From Limnoperna fortunei (Eukaryota > Mollusca > Bivalvia > Mytilida > Modiolidae), in the NCBI GenBank assembly GCA_944474755.1, contig OX104123.1, forward strand, positions 14,264,275 to 14,328,274: DNA of 64,000 nt, read 5' to 3'. The notes under the pieces were generated by a model. It was not told the origin of the DNA, searched no databases, and saw only the letters and a program-made list of their open reading frames with translations. Below, piece by piece: positions 53,478-63,481 of the stretch. A program made the position numbers and the translations under genes. Every line of letters begins with the position of its first letter. Position 1 is the stretch's first letter.

Positions 53478-53532
53478 GACTACAACACCCAAAACTTGTC
53501 ATTACAAAAGTGCTTATTTGCCAGTCAAAATC

Positions 53533-53760
53533 ATGCCTCTCTTTCCTGATCTCCCATCACAGCTGTCAGTCTTAGAAAAAGTTAAGGTTATTTCTACCAG
53601 ACACCAACATGACTACTTCCAAGGGTGGACAAGACAACAACTCACAGACTCCATCCTAGCAGACCATATTAAACCATTGAAATGGCAGCAACAAACAACT
53701 CTCCAACCTGGTCAACAGACTTCATTAAAAATATTGAGAATGGTACACTCAAGAGCTTGA
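53533..53760 (+). CDS. Small uncharacterised protein inside the TIR transposon (75 aa)
   Basis: I do not recognise this protein. The frame is open further upstream, but the first ATG is at 53533, giving MPLFPDLPSQLSVLEKVKVI and then a polar, Gln-rich C-terminal part with WTRQQLTDSI. It has no signal peptide or membrane segment. Its base composition is less AT-rich than the surrounding DNA, it has a TATA-like box upstream, and AATAAA lies at 53931. Just downstream, two other short open stretches (about 53681-53806 and 53780-53880) hint that this could be the remains of a longer, frameshifted or spliced gene such as a transposase. A chance ORF is also possible. Confidence 0.3.
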   Translation: MPLFPDLPSQLSVLEKVKVISTRHQHDYFQGWTRQQLTDSILADHIKPLKWQQQTTLQPGQQTSLKILRMVHSRA

Positions 53761-53930
53761 CCCAAGCCAAAGATGCTACAACAGTCTTGTGGAAACAAAT
53801 GGCGTAATAAGGACTAAAACTACAGAAGACTTAAAACTTGCCTTGATTACTTGTGCTGTGTATGAACATTTAAATTTATAATATTTGACAATGTTTGATA
53901 TGGTTTTTTTTAATGTATTTTATTAATATA

Positions 53931-53936
53931 AATAAA
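53931..53936 (+). terminator. Polyadenylation signal of the small unit
   Basis: AATAAA is followed within about 15 bases by TGTATTGTT and further on by GT-rich sequence, as expected of a cleavage and polyadenylation site. Confidence 0.35.
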
Positions 53937-54261
53937 GTGCTGTATTGTTAAAATTTTGATATCTGTTGGGTTTTTTTTGTCCTAGAAATTCTTAAAATGC
54001 ATTGATCAGATCTACAGTAGATAACATATACCATCCTGAAATGCACAAATTATGTCAATTAAAAAAATAGCACCAACTCTAATTATCTCCAGACAAAGCC
54101 ATTTTTTCTCTGTTTTTTTTTCTTCTTTAATTAACGAAGCCATAAACATAAAATAAACAATTCATGTATATAGTGAAAATACAATAAAAAACTATTTACC
54201 ACTAATTAGATATATACAGGTAACAATACATGGACAATACATAGAGAAATACAAAATTTAA

Positions 54262-54314
54262 ATACAAGTATTGTTCACAATACATGTATACATGTATTGT
54301 GATCGTCAAGTACA
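54262..54314 (-). repeat. Right terminal inverted repeat
   Basis: Reverse complement of 52881-52933 with one mismatch. Its outer end abuts the truncated ORF1 of the next element with no intervening sequence. Confidence 0.85.
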
Positions 54315-55156
54315 AAAGATCCCCAATTAAAAGATGTAAAAGAGCTAAAAATGGATCATACTTTAAATTATAAATTGGCAGAATATAAACCTAATCCAAA
54401 GTTCTGCACGGTTTGTGCCAAATTAGGACACTATGCCAAGACTTGCAAAAATCAAAAGCAAACTTGTATTAAATGCTCAGAACAACATGATACCAAAATG
54501 TGTAAATCACAAATTATTAAATGCAATACCTGCAAGGGTAACCATCAGGCTAACGATAAATAATGCCCCCAATACATATACCAAAAAACTGTTTTAGAAA
54601 ATATGTATGCAAAATTTATGACATTTGAAGAAGCCAAGCAAATGGCTACACAAAACAACAAAGCTTCTACTTGTCTAAATTCAAATGCAGTAAAAACAAA
54701 TAAAACTGTCAAATGCTCGGATAAGCAGGAAACACCTGTCAACTTAATAAACAATAAAAACGCGGTCAACTTAATTAAAGATAAAACACCGGTAAATATT
54801 GCTGAAAAAACATCCGTGACAATTACCAACAGTTCAGATAACGCCCTATCATACGCCGACATGTTAAAAACCCCGCCGCGATTGGTAATTGACGAATCCT
54901 CACCCAGGAGGAAACTGGTTACAAAAACAATTCACCTTTAAAAGAAACTCCTAAAATTCCCCCGCAGGATAAAATCACTAGAGTAGAAAATAAAACAAAA
55001 AATTCGATACAGTTTGTAAAGGCCATCCTGGACCTATCCCAGCACGGCCATAAAGGTAAATCCATAAAGAAAAATCAAGAAAAAATCTTAGAACAACTAT
55101 TAGGATTCCTTAACGGTCAACTCAACCTTAATCTCAAAGCATCGGAATTTAATTAA
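54315..55156 (+). pseudogene. ORF1 (Gag-like RNA-binding protein) of the non-LTR retrotransposon, broken
   Basis: The frame is already open at the left boundary (KDPQLKDVKELK upstream of the first ATG at 54351), so the N-terminus is missing. Three zinc knuckles follow: CTVCAKLGHYAKTC (C-x2-C-x4-H-x4-C), CIKCSEQHDTKMC, and CNTCKGNHQANDK, whose last Cys lies just past a TAA at 54561-54563. That TAA sits where such proteins normally have a residue between Lys and Cys-Pro, so it looks like a point nonsense mutation. The frame continues through SYADMLKTPP to 54940. A shift of frame near 54900-54935 is needed to read on to the stop at 55154-55156 (C-terminus ...LNLNLKASEFN). Such proteins coat element RNA for retrotransposition. 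Confidence 0.75.
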
Positions 55157-55207
55157 GTAGCCATAACCATAGTTATTAAACAAAACATCCAGTAATAAGT
55201 ATATATA

Positions 55208-58200
55208 ATGGGTCTATACATCCTTCAATGGAATGCGCGCTCGCTCTACGCTAACGTGAATTCCTTAAAAAATTTCTTAGACGAAAACGAAAAACCCGAC
55301 GTTATATGTATTCAGGAAACCCACTTTCAAGGTAACCGATACATAAAACTTAATGGATATCAACCACCTGTAATAAAAAATAGAAACGGAATAAAAAACA
55401 ATAAAGGTAAAATAAAAAGTAAGGGAGGTGGCGTAGCCGTCTATGTTTCAAACTTATTAACATACACGGAAATCGACTTCCAAGCCGAAAACATAGAAAT
55501 AACAGGTGTTACCATAAATTGTCAAAACGATAAAATTAATATTGTCAATATGTATAGACCCCCTGACCAAACACTAAACTTTCAGGATTATACTAAACTT
55601 TTTAATAATATAAATCAAAATTTAGTCCTGCTAGGCGACTATAATGCAAGGTCTTCATTATGGGGGTCTATAAAAACTGATAAAAATGGACAAGTCTTAG
55701 AGGACCTAATACAACATATGGACCTCATAGTACTAAACGATGGGTCAGGCACCCGTCTAGATAACAACGGTAACACCTCCGAAATCGATCTAACCTTTGT
55801 TTCCCCTTCACTAACTAAAGATAGTCAATGGGCAGTTCTGGAAGATCCACTCGGTTCTGACCATTTTCCAATTCTAACTGTATTAAAACCAAAACCAATT
55901 AAAAATGAAGTATGCACGGCCCAAAGGTGGATATATGATAAAGCCAACTGGCACCTTTTCTCCAAAATATGCCAGAACGTAAAGATTCAAGACGTAAAAC
56001 ACCAAGATATTAATATTTATAACTCCAACATATGCCAACAAATTACATCCATCGCAGATGCTGCCATACCAAAAACAAAAGGCAAAGTCCATATAAGGAA
56101 AAATTGTCCTTGGTGGAATACGCAATGCACGGAAGCTAAAAAAGTTAAAAGAAATAAATTACGCAGATTCGATAAAACAAAAAATAGCCATGATCTAGAT
56201 GAATATAAACAAGCTTTAAAAACTTTCAAAAATATTACAGACAAAGCGCGAAAAGAATATTTTCAAGACTTTTGTTCAAAATTAAATCACAGGTCAAATG
56301 TTAAGCAGGTTTGGCAAACAATCAAAAATATGAACGGAACTAAGGTCACTAGTCTACCTACGCTTGTCCAAAACAAAAAGCAAGCGGTAACTAATAAACA
56401 GAAAGCTAACTTGTTGGCAATGTCCTTCGCGGAAGATAGTAGCGACCAAAATCTAGAACCCGAATTTAAATTGCATAAGGAAAAATTGGAAAAGGAAAAC
56501 CCAATAGAAAAAGATCTAAACCCCGATAATAATAAAAAATCTATTAATAAACCCTTCACGAAAGAGGAACTAATAAAGGTACTTAAAACCAAAAAAACTA
56601 CCGCACCGGGAGATGACCGGATCTCATATGAAATGTTTAAACACATGCCGGATAACATGATAAACATCGTGTTAGATCTAATAAACCAAGTTTGGGACTC
56701 TGGACAATTACCATCTTCTTGGAAAAATGCAAATGTAATCCCAATCCTTAAACCCAATAAAAATAAATCAGACCCTAAATCATATCGCCCAATCTCACTG
56801 ACCTCAAACTTTTGTAAACCAAATGAAAGCATGGTAAATGAAAGACTTAAATACATCATAGAAAAAAATAATAGTATCAAGGACAACCAGAGTGGTTTCC
56901 GTAAAGGTCGGTCAACGATTGACCATTTAATCAGATTAGAAACAGAAATTCAAAAAGCTAAAGCAAGAAACCAGTATCTTTTGGCGGTATTTTTAGACAT
57001 TGAAAAAGCCTTCGATCTCGTTTGGAGAAAAGGTCTTCTTTACAAAATTAAACAATTTGGAATAAGCGGTAATATGTTTAACTTTATATCAGACTTTTTA
57101 CAGGACCGCAAAATTCAAGTTAAAGTAAATAACGAAACCTCGGACGAACGCGAACTCCAAAACGGCATCCCCCAAGGCAGCGTTATCAGTCCGACACTGT
57201 TTAATATTTTAATAGATGATTTAGTATATCAAGCTGAAAAATCCGCTAAAACTTCGCAGTTTGCCGATGACAGTGCAATGTGGCACAGAGGCCATAACCT
57301 TAAAATACTTAGAAATAAAATGCAACGAACTTTGGATAATGTAAGTAAATGGGCCATCAAATGGGGCTTTAAGATTTCAAAAACTAAAACAATAGGTGTT
57401 ATTTTTGGAAACAGAAAAGTAACATCAACCAACCTCACATTAGGCAACTAACCCATAAAATTTGAAAATCATGTTAAATTTTTAGGATTGATATTTGACC
57501 GTAAATTAACATGGAAAAAAATTTTTGACTACCTAGAGGAGAGATCTAAACCTATACTCAACCTTATGAGATATGTTCAGGCTAATAATTTTGGAATGGG
57601 CATTGAAACTCTGATAATGTTGTATAAATCTCTACTCAGGTCCATACTAGACTACGGATGCCAGGTTTTCAACTCCGCCTCTAATAGTCTTAAACTTAAA
57701 CTAGATAAAATACAGTATAAGGGTCTCCGAATAGCTTTAGGCGCTTTAACGTCCACGCCAGTGGAAAATCTATTAGTTGAAGCAGGCGAAAAACCGCTGC
57801 AACTTAGGCGCGACGAATTTTCATTAAAATATTACGCTAGATGCTCACAAAATCAAAAAAATCCAGCAAAAGAAACCCTCGAGGATTGTGTCGAATATAG
57901 AGCAAAATCACAAAAATGGAAAAATGACACAATCCCTTTTGGCTACAGAGTAAGCAAAGAATTAAAACTAAATAAATTAGATAAAATTCAAATAGTGAAA
58001 CACAATCCTCCTACTCTTCCACCATGGATTATAAAAACCGCAAATACCTCATGTGAATCAAAAAATAAAATAGATAAAGGAGATGACCCTAATATAATAA
58101 AAACAATAACCCTAGAACACCTAGATAGTAAATATAAAAACTTTGAAAAAATTTATACCGATGGTTCAAAGGACCCAATCACTGGTAAAACTGCTTGCGC

Positions 58201-59015
58201 GTTTACCGTACCAAAAGCAAAATATGTATTCCATGAACGCTGCACCGATAATCTCGGTATACACCGCCGAAATGATAGCAATTTTCAAAGCATTAAAATG
58301 GATAGTGGACTCTGACTATCCATATCAAAAGGTAGTTATACTTACAGATTCACTGAGTGCCATCCAATCAATTGATAATAACCAATCGAGTAGACCGGAT
58401 ATTTTAGAGGCTATTCAAATGCTAGCATTTAAAATAAGAAATAAACAAATCGAATTAATAATAGAATGGATACCAGCCCACGTAGGTATCTTAGGAAATG
58501 AACTAACAGATAAACTTGCTAAAGCAGCTTTAAAACAAGAAAACATAAATATAAACATAGCCTATAGTACATCTGAATTCTACGCGATCGTGAAAAATAT
58601 ATTTAAAAAGAAATGGCAAGATATTTGGGACACACATCGAAATTCATGGTACTACCGGCTTAATCCATCAGTTAATTCAAAGCCATTTTTCTATCTAGGA
58701 AATCGAAACCATTCAAAAACTTTAACTAGGCTCAGACTTGGCACCACCCTTCTACCTGGTCAAATGGGGCAACACATCAAAAATATATCGCCGCTCTGCA
58801 GTGTATGCAACACCAAAGAAGACATCGAACATGTCATCCTGCACTGCGTAGCCCATAACAACGCCAGAATAAAACTTAACACAGCGCTTACTAAATTTAA
58901 CATCAATACCATCGATATCAAGATCTTGTTAGACCCTCCTAAAGAATTTAAAAACCAAATATATAAAGAGCTCGTCGATTTTATTACTGAAATTGATTAT
59001 CACAAATGTATATAA
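55208..59015 (+). pseudogene. ORF2: endonuclease / reverse transcriptase / RNase H polyprotein, nearly intact
   Basis: Starts MGLYILQWNARSL at 55208, about 1269 codons in all. The AP-like endonuclease shows QETH with Glu37, GDYNARS with Asp144 and Asn146, and SDHFPI with Asp218-His219. The RT domain (about residues 430-720) shows TAPGDDRIS, PISLTSNFCK, FLDIEKAFD with Asp597, GIPQGSVISP and FADDSA with Asp687-Asp688. A TAA at 57449-57451 interrupts the same frame, which then continues (FENHVKFLGLIFDRKLTW). RNase H begins at IYTDGS (Asp codon 58160); a one-base frameshift near 58245-58262 separates it from TAEMIAI, LTDSLSAI and PAHVGILGNELTDKLAKAA, which carry the remaining catalytic residues. 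The protein ends with a CSVCNTKEDIEHVILHC zinc motif. Catalytic residues are all present, so loss of function rests on two lesions and looks recent. Confidence 0.85.
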
Positions 59016-59093
59016 CTATCTCTTTCGTTTCCTTTCAATTCTTGTATACACCACTTACCTAGGTGTCTTCTGCGACGGTCGCGCCCTACAACT

Positions 59094-59099
59094 AATAAA
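59094..59099 (+). terminator. Possible polyadenylation signal after ORF2
   Basis: AATAAA 79 bp after the ORF2 stop and just before the stem-loop repeats. If it is the true signal, the stem-loop block lies outside the element's main transcript; the A-rich tail at 60096 argues the other way. Confidence 0.3.
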
Positions 59100-59118
59100 T
59101 AAAAAGTAAAATCCTCGG

Positions 59119-59958
59119 TACAGTAAGCCAAGAGCTTTGCCCAGGCGGCCCCGAGGGACATAGGGAATTCCAAAATAACCCCTTTAACTTGTTAACAAAC
59201 TACTCCTCAGTTAGGTAAGCCAAGAGCCTCGTCTCGGGCACCCTACGAGGAACACGCGTAATAACGGCAATAATTATCATGAAAAAGTTAAAATTAAACC
59301 TAAGTAGGATATGCCAAGAGCATCGTCTCGGGCAGGTGCCTACATCCGATTGCAAATTAAAGTCAAATCCTCGGTCGAGTAAGCCAAGAGCCTCGTCTCG
59401 GGCTGTTACTGAGGGAAACTCATAAAAACCCAATCCCTATAACATGTAACAACCTAACTCCTCAGTACGGTAAGCCAAGAGCTCGTCTCGGGCACCTTAC
59501 GAGGAACACGCGTAATAACGGCAACAATAATAATGAAAATATTAAAAATACACCTAAGGAGGGTACGCCAAGAGCATCGTCTCGGGCAGGTGCCTAGGTC
59601 CGACAACAAATTAAAGTCAAACCTCGGTAGAGTAAGCCAAGAGCTTCGTCTCGGGTAGCTACTGAGGGACATAGAAAATAAATCATAAATACTCCAATCC
59701 CTATAACATGTAACAAACCTACTCCTCAGTAAGGTAAGCCAAGAGCTTCGTCTCGGGCACCTTATCAGGTACACGCGCAATAACGGCAAAAATAAATATT
59801 TAAAAAAAAAATAAAATAAAATAAACAAACCGAAGGAGGGTATGCCAAGAGCATCGTCTCGGGCGGTTCCCTACTTCGGAATACAAATAAAAGTCATCGG
59901 TAGAGTAAGCCAAGAGCCTCGTCTCGGGCACCTACTGATGATTACGCGTAATAACGAC

Positions 59959-59996
<38 letters not shown>

Positions 59997-60040
59997 AAAG
60001 TAGGGCATGCCAAGAGCTACGTCTCGGGCGGGTACCTACT
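59119..60040 (+). repeat. Eleven structured stem-loop repeats in the retrotransposon 3' region
   Basis: The core GCCAAGAGCNTCGTCTCGGG recurs at 59127 (diverged), 59219, 59313, 59383, 59474, 59577, 59636, 59738, 59844, 59909 and 60009. Spacing cycles through roughly 90-105, 95-106 and 59-70 bp, so three subtypes form a higher-order unit of about 255-270 bp. Each core can fold as GCC/GGC plus GAG/CTC around a 6-nt loop. Flanking outer stems also pair, e.g. CCTCGGTAG with CTACTGAGG (59636 copy) and CATCGGTAG with CTACTGATG (59909 copy), a C-G to A-T compensating change. The first subtype is followed by ACACGCGTAATAACGGC. The reverse-strand frames across this block only translate the repeats. A role in template recognition by the RT or in RNA stability is possible but unproven. 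Confidence 0.8.
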
Positions 60041-60095
60041 TCTGAACAATAATCCCTGTACATAATGTTTATAGCAATCTTGTATATATTTAAGG

Positions 60096-60139
60096 AAAAA
60101 AAAACAAAAAAAAAAAAACAAAAAACAAAAAAAAAACAA
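60096..60139 (+). repeat. A-rich tail at the end of the retrotransposon
   Basis: About 44 bases of A interrupted by single C. This fits a degraded poly(A) tail of a retrotransposed copy. Confidence 0.6.
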
Positions 60140-60374
60140 TTGAATACTCTAATAGATTTCTTAAAAATAAAAAAAAACCCATCAGAACATGTATATCATT
60201 CTTATCTTATAATTTACAAAAATATTGTACATAAACTAACAACAAATATAATACAATTCCACATTGAAATGTATATAACTGAGTTACTTCATTATTTTCA
60301 AATTTAAATTAATCATGTAAGGCCATAGTAATGTATATATACATGTAAATTTTTTTTATTATTTTTTTCTTTCG
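60140..60374. other. AT-rich sequence without recognised features
   Basis: No reading frame of note and no repeat seen. It ends in a T-rich stretch near 60350-60370. Confidence 0.5.
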
Positions 60375-60530
60375 TCTGTCAGATGAGACGTAAAACTGGT
60401 GCCTCGTGTACAGTATTCCATCAACTGGCACGTTAAAGACCCCATTGGCAGTATTCGATAAGAGTAGGCGCACGCGCCGCTGCCATGGCACGTCCAGTAC
60501 TTGCTGCTAGCGTCTTAGTTCTCTAGCTGG
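60375..60530 (+). mobile_element. SINE-like repeat block
   Basis: Contains GATGAGACGTAAAACTGG, then GGCACGTTAAAGACCCC and GATAAGAGTAGG. This order resembles a short conserved block I associate with dispersed SINE-type repeats of many animals. It is far richer in GC than its flanks. I see no clear tRNA-type A and B boxes and no target-site duplication, so it may be partial. Confidence 0.35.
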
Positions 60531-61160
60531 ATGCAGCTTGATAGATAAATCTACTTCCGCTAAGTCTTTTTGGTTGCGGCATCTCCGACTACTTTTATCA
60601 TTTCACTTATAGTATTTATGGCCTATAAATCCCGAAAAATGCAAATAAATAGGTAAAAAATTTTAATAAAAGCCATTAGGCAATAAGTCCGTGCGAGACC
60701 GTTTTACGGTAGTCAAGGACGTTAAAAACTCCCTTAAGTAAGTAAGTTGTTTTAGCAATGATAGTTAATTTCTTGAAAATTATAGTCTGATATGTTACAT
60801 GTATTTTATATATTAACTTGATAAAAGTGTGGCATATACAAAAAAAATTCAGTGGTATTTAAAAAATCAAAATAAAGGGTGTGTATAATTTAAGAAAAAA
60901 CATAATACTTTTAAATGATAATAACTGATGAAAATTTTATATTGAAAAAATATTAACAGTTTGCTTTAATGAATAACATAGTAAATAACATCAGAATAAC
61001 AATCTTAAAGTTTTATTTGTTTTTGGTAAGATATAATTTTAATTTTTTGTTTGAAAAAAATCAGATATATTGACAATAATTTTTTTATAGTTATAATTAA
61101 AATATTCAAATTCAAACAAATCAGTGTGATGTACTAAGCCGACCCAGCATCTCACCTAAC
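60531..61160. other. AT-rich intergenic sequence
   Basis: No credible gene. A TAAGTAAGTAAG end lies near 60733-60750, which could be the tail of the repeat upstream. Confidence 0.5.
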
Positions 61161-61166
61161 GGTGTT

Positions 61167-61284
61167 TAGAAATACCGCAAACTACTAGTTAGTGCACTAA
61201 CAAGGCGAAAAGTGCACTAACAACATGAAGGATAACAGTAATAACAACAACAACACATGTATTTTAAACAACACGGTATTTCTA
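61167..61284. repeat. Short inverted repeat pair
   Basis: TAGAAATACCG (61167-61177) is mirrored by CGGTATTTCTA (61274-61284), 96 bp apart. Between them AGTGCACTAACAA occurs twice and an AACAAC tract follows. It may be a very small foldback element. Confidence 0.4.
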
Positions 61285-61755
61285 CGAACCCCTCACCTAC
61301 TTCATCTAAATTAGCCTTTGTTCGATGCGATGAATTGTGCTTGCCCTCATTTATATCTTAGTGCTGGTAATTAATTTTTATTGTAACAATGTATATAATA
61401 TATTTTGTAATAAAAATATTTTGAATGTTTATTATATTCTTTTTTTTATATAGATAAAAATCATCAACTAGGGGTATCATTTGTCTTAAATACAATTTCC
61501 TATTTCCAACTCAAAAATCATATTTCCTATTTCAACACCAATATAATAAAGTGAAAAAAAGACAATAACCCTTGCCCAAACATTAAAAAATAATATATAG
61601 AATACTTTTGTAAGTTTGGATTTTTTTTGCACAGAGAAATAAATAAAACTTTATACTTTTTATAAATTTTGTACCTAGTAAAATAAAACATTTGTCATTT
61701 AGTTAACTCTCTTTCCTTGTCATACACGGTTGTGTTCTTCTTTGTCCCCCTCTTT
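61285..61755. other. AT-rich sequence without recognised features
   Basis: No gene or repeat that I can support. Confidence 0.5.
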
Positions 61756-61760
61756 CTCGC

Positions 61761-61786
61761 CTTGAAGAAGGTCTTTGGACCTAAAG
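61761..61786 (+). other. Penelope-element / hammerhead-like relic motif
   Basis: CTTGAAGAAGGTCTTTGGACC followed by TAAAG resembles the CTGAAGAAGGTC..GGACCGAAAC type motif common near the ends of Penelope-like retroelements. That motif itself fits a minimal hammerhead core (CUGANGA, stem II, GAAA). Here the core C is T and GAAA is TAAA, so it would not be catalytic. Confidence 0.3.
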
Positions 61787-61799
61787 CTCGGGCCCATCT

Positions 61800-62287
61800 T
61801 TATTGTTGATTTTTTATTTTAGTTTTAATTTTAATTTTTATTTATTGTTTCGATTTTACCTTTTAACCTTGTGGCGTACATGACCTTTAATACTACTCAT
61901 AAAATAAAACAGACTTTAGATCTTAATGGTCAGTGAGCCCATTTTCTTTTTTTTTTGTTTATTTAACTTAATTGATTATACAGCTAACTTAATGTGGGCA
62001 AGCCAGGACTAAAGCGGTGAAACTATAAACGTCAAATAAAATCATACAAGGCGGTTTTGAATTTAATTCACTGGGACTAATACAACAATCGAATTATAGA
62101 ATTAATCAAAACTTTATTTTTTGTTGTTGTGTGAGTGTGTTTTTTTATGTGTGTGTTGTGTTTTTTTTTAATTTGTTTAATTTTTGTTATTGAATGCATC
62201 AATGTATTGATATTTATACGTAACTTGCTTGAGTCTTGAACAGATTGTATCGTACAAAAGCCGTATATACGGTCATATCCGTGTCGA
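61800..62287. other. AT-rich sequence with a GT/T-rich stretch
   Basis: A GTGAGTGTG..ATGTGTGTGTTGTG stretch lies at 62129-62170. No gene is supported. Confidence 0.5.
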
Positions 62288-63053
62288 CACTTGTTCGCAA
62301 AATAGAGTATTGGCGCGACGAGAAAAGTATTCGCACGAAGCTTATGTGAGAGCACTCTCCGGCACAGAGAACATAACTGGTTCCCAGATATAACCCCTGC
62401 CACACGTCATCCTCCATTTACTGCGGAACTACATTTGTCGTCTGCTTGTAACGTTTTAAAACAAAGAATGATGTTTGTAAAATAATACACGAGCTCTTTT
62501 TTATTTTTATATAGTCTATTTATACACTTTTGACACAGTTTTACATTGCAATTACTGCGTTTGTACGCGAAGCATATCTGCCATGAGAGATATCTCTCAC
62601 AATGTCAACCAATTGTATGGCAGAGGTGATTGTGGTTGACGTAGGATACCCAGAATCCTTTGCGTGGAGACACTTGTTCGCAAAATAGAGTATTGGCGCG
62701 ACGAGAAAAGTATTCGCACGAAGCTTATGTGAGAGCACTCTCCGGCACAGAGAACATAACTGGTTCCCAGATATAACCCCTGCCACACGTCATCCTCCAT
62801 TTACTGCGGAACTACATTTCTCGTCTGCTAGTAACGTTTTAAAACAAAGAATGATGTTTGTAAAATAATACACGAGCTCTTTTTTATTTTTATATAGTCT
62901 ATTTATACACTTTTGACACAGTTTTACATTGCAATTACTGCGTTTGTACGCGAAGCATATCTGCCATGAGAGATATCTCTCACAATGTCAACCAATTGTA
63001 TGGCAGAGGTGATTGTGGTTGACGTAGGATACCCAGAATCCTTTGCGTGGAGA
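62288..63053. repeat. 383-bp tandem duplication (two copies)
   Basis: Copy 1 is 62288-62670 and copy 2 is 62671-63053. I see two substitutions between them, at the TTTGTCGTCTGCTTG / TTTCTCGTCTGCTAG site. Each copy contains a 16-bp perfect palindrome TGAGAGATATCTCTCA (62584-62599 and 62967-62982) and an inverted pair GTCAACCA..TGGTTGAC 21 bp apart. Minus-strand frames in each copy (starting MAGVISGNQLCSLC or MEDDVWQGLYL) are duplicated with it; I cannot tie them to any known protein. Confidence 0.9.
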
Positions 63054-63480
63054 TTGATGTGAGAGGTGCCTGCCAGTCACTACAATACAAAACCGCAGGA
63101 CCGCACAAATATATGAGCATCTGCAAAATAGTTCCGTATAAAAGATAGAGTCTATTACCGAAAAGAAACATTGACTGGTGTACAGCTTTGCTGCCTACCC
63201 TTTCAGATTCTAAAACATACTGAGAACTGTTACAACAAGACAACAATTTCTTTAATTTTATCTGAGTGTTCAAGCGATTTATAAATAAACTGAAAAAAAA
63301 TTGCACGTGTACATGCATCGTAAGTTACTGGGAAATGTTGACAGTTTACACTTCCAATCAATTATAAACCTTATTATATCGATCGATAGTGTATTAAAAT
63401 ATAGCTCAGATTATTATAAATTCATATTTATTCATTTTTGGAAATTATATTCCAGAGCAGCCAGTTTCATATAATATATT
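63054..63480. other. Non-repeated flank with a possible TATA box
   Basis: TATAAAAG occurs at 63137-63144 on the plus strand, 84 bp after the duplication. No convincing reading frame follows it. A 12-bp palindrome TATCGATCGATA lies near 63378. Confidence 0.3.
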
Positions 63481-63481
63481 G

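Larger units (their letters stand above)
52881..54314. mobile_element. DNA transposon with 53-bp terminal inverted repeats (1434 bp)
   Basis: Positions 52881-52933 are the reverse complement of 54262-54314 with one mismatch. Each terminal repeat starts TGTACTTGACGATCAC and contains a 24-bp perfect palindrome (52895-52918 and 54277-54300). The interior is AT-rich with a 65-bp tandem duplication and a small gene-like unit at 53470-53936. I recognise no transposase motif, so it is probably non-autonomous and its superfamily is open. No target-site duplication is clear: the left flank is the tail of one retrotransposon and the right flank is inside ORF1 of another. If the ends were drawn at CTTGACG, a TA would flank both sides, which would fit a Tc1/mariner-type insertion. 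Confidence 0.8.
54315..60139 (+). mobile_element. 5'-truncated non-LTR retrotransposon, RNase H-bearing I/Jockey-like group
   Basis: In order: an ORF1 remnant with CCHC knuckles (54315-55156), a 51-bp spacer, ORF2 with AP-type endonuclease, reverse transcriptase, RNase H and a final zinc motif (55208-59015), a roughly 1.1 kb region with structured repeats (59119-60040), and an A-rich tail (60096-60139). Endonuclease plus RNase H in one ORF2 is known in the I, Jockey-related, Nimb, LOA and Ingi lineages; I cannot choose among them by eye. The 5' end is missing exactly at the transposon end. Lesions are few: one stop and one frameshift in each ORF. Confidence 0.85.

Noticed and set aside
56287..56886. 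199-codon minus-strand frame
   Set aside because: It is antisense to the RT domain of ORF2, whose motifs are clear on the plus strand.
59200..59828. Minus-strand frames with repeated CPRR-SW motifs
   Set aside because: They translate the stem-loop repeats; spacing changes break the frame between copies.
62077..62417. Minus-strand frames in the 383-bp duplication as a Cys-rich protein gene
   Set aside because: Only two or three Cys pairs, no recognised domain, and the frames diverge as soon as the duplication ends.
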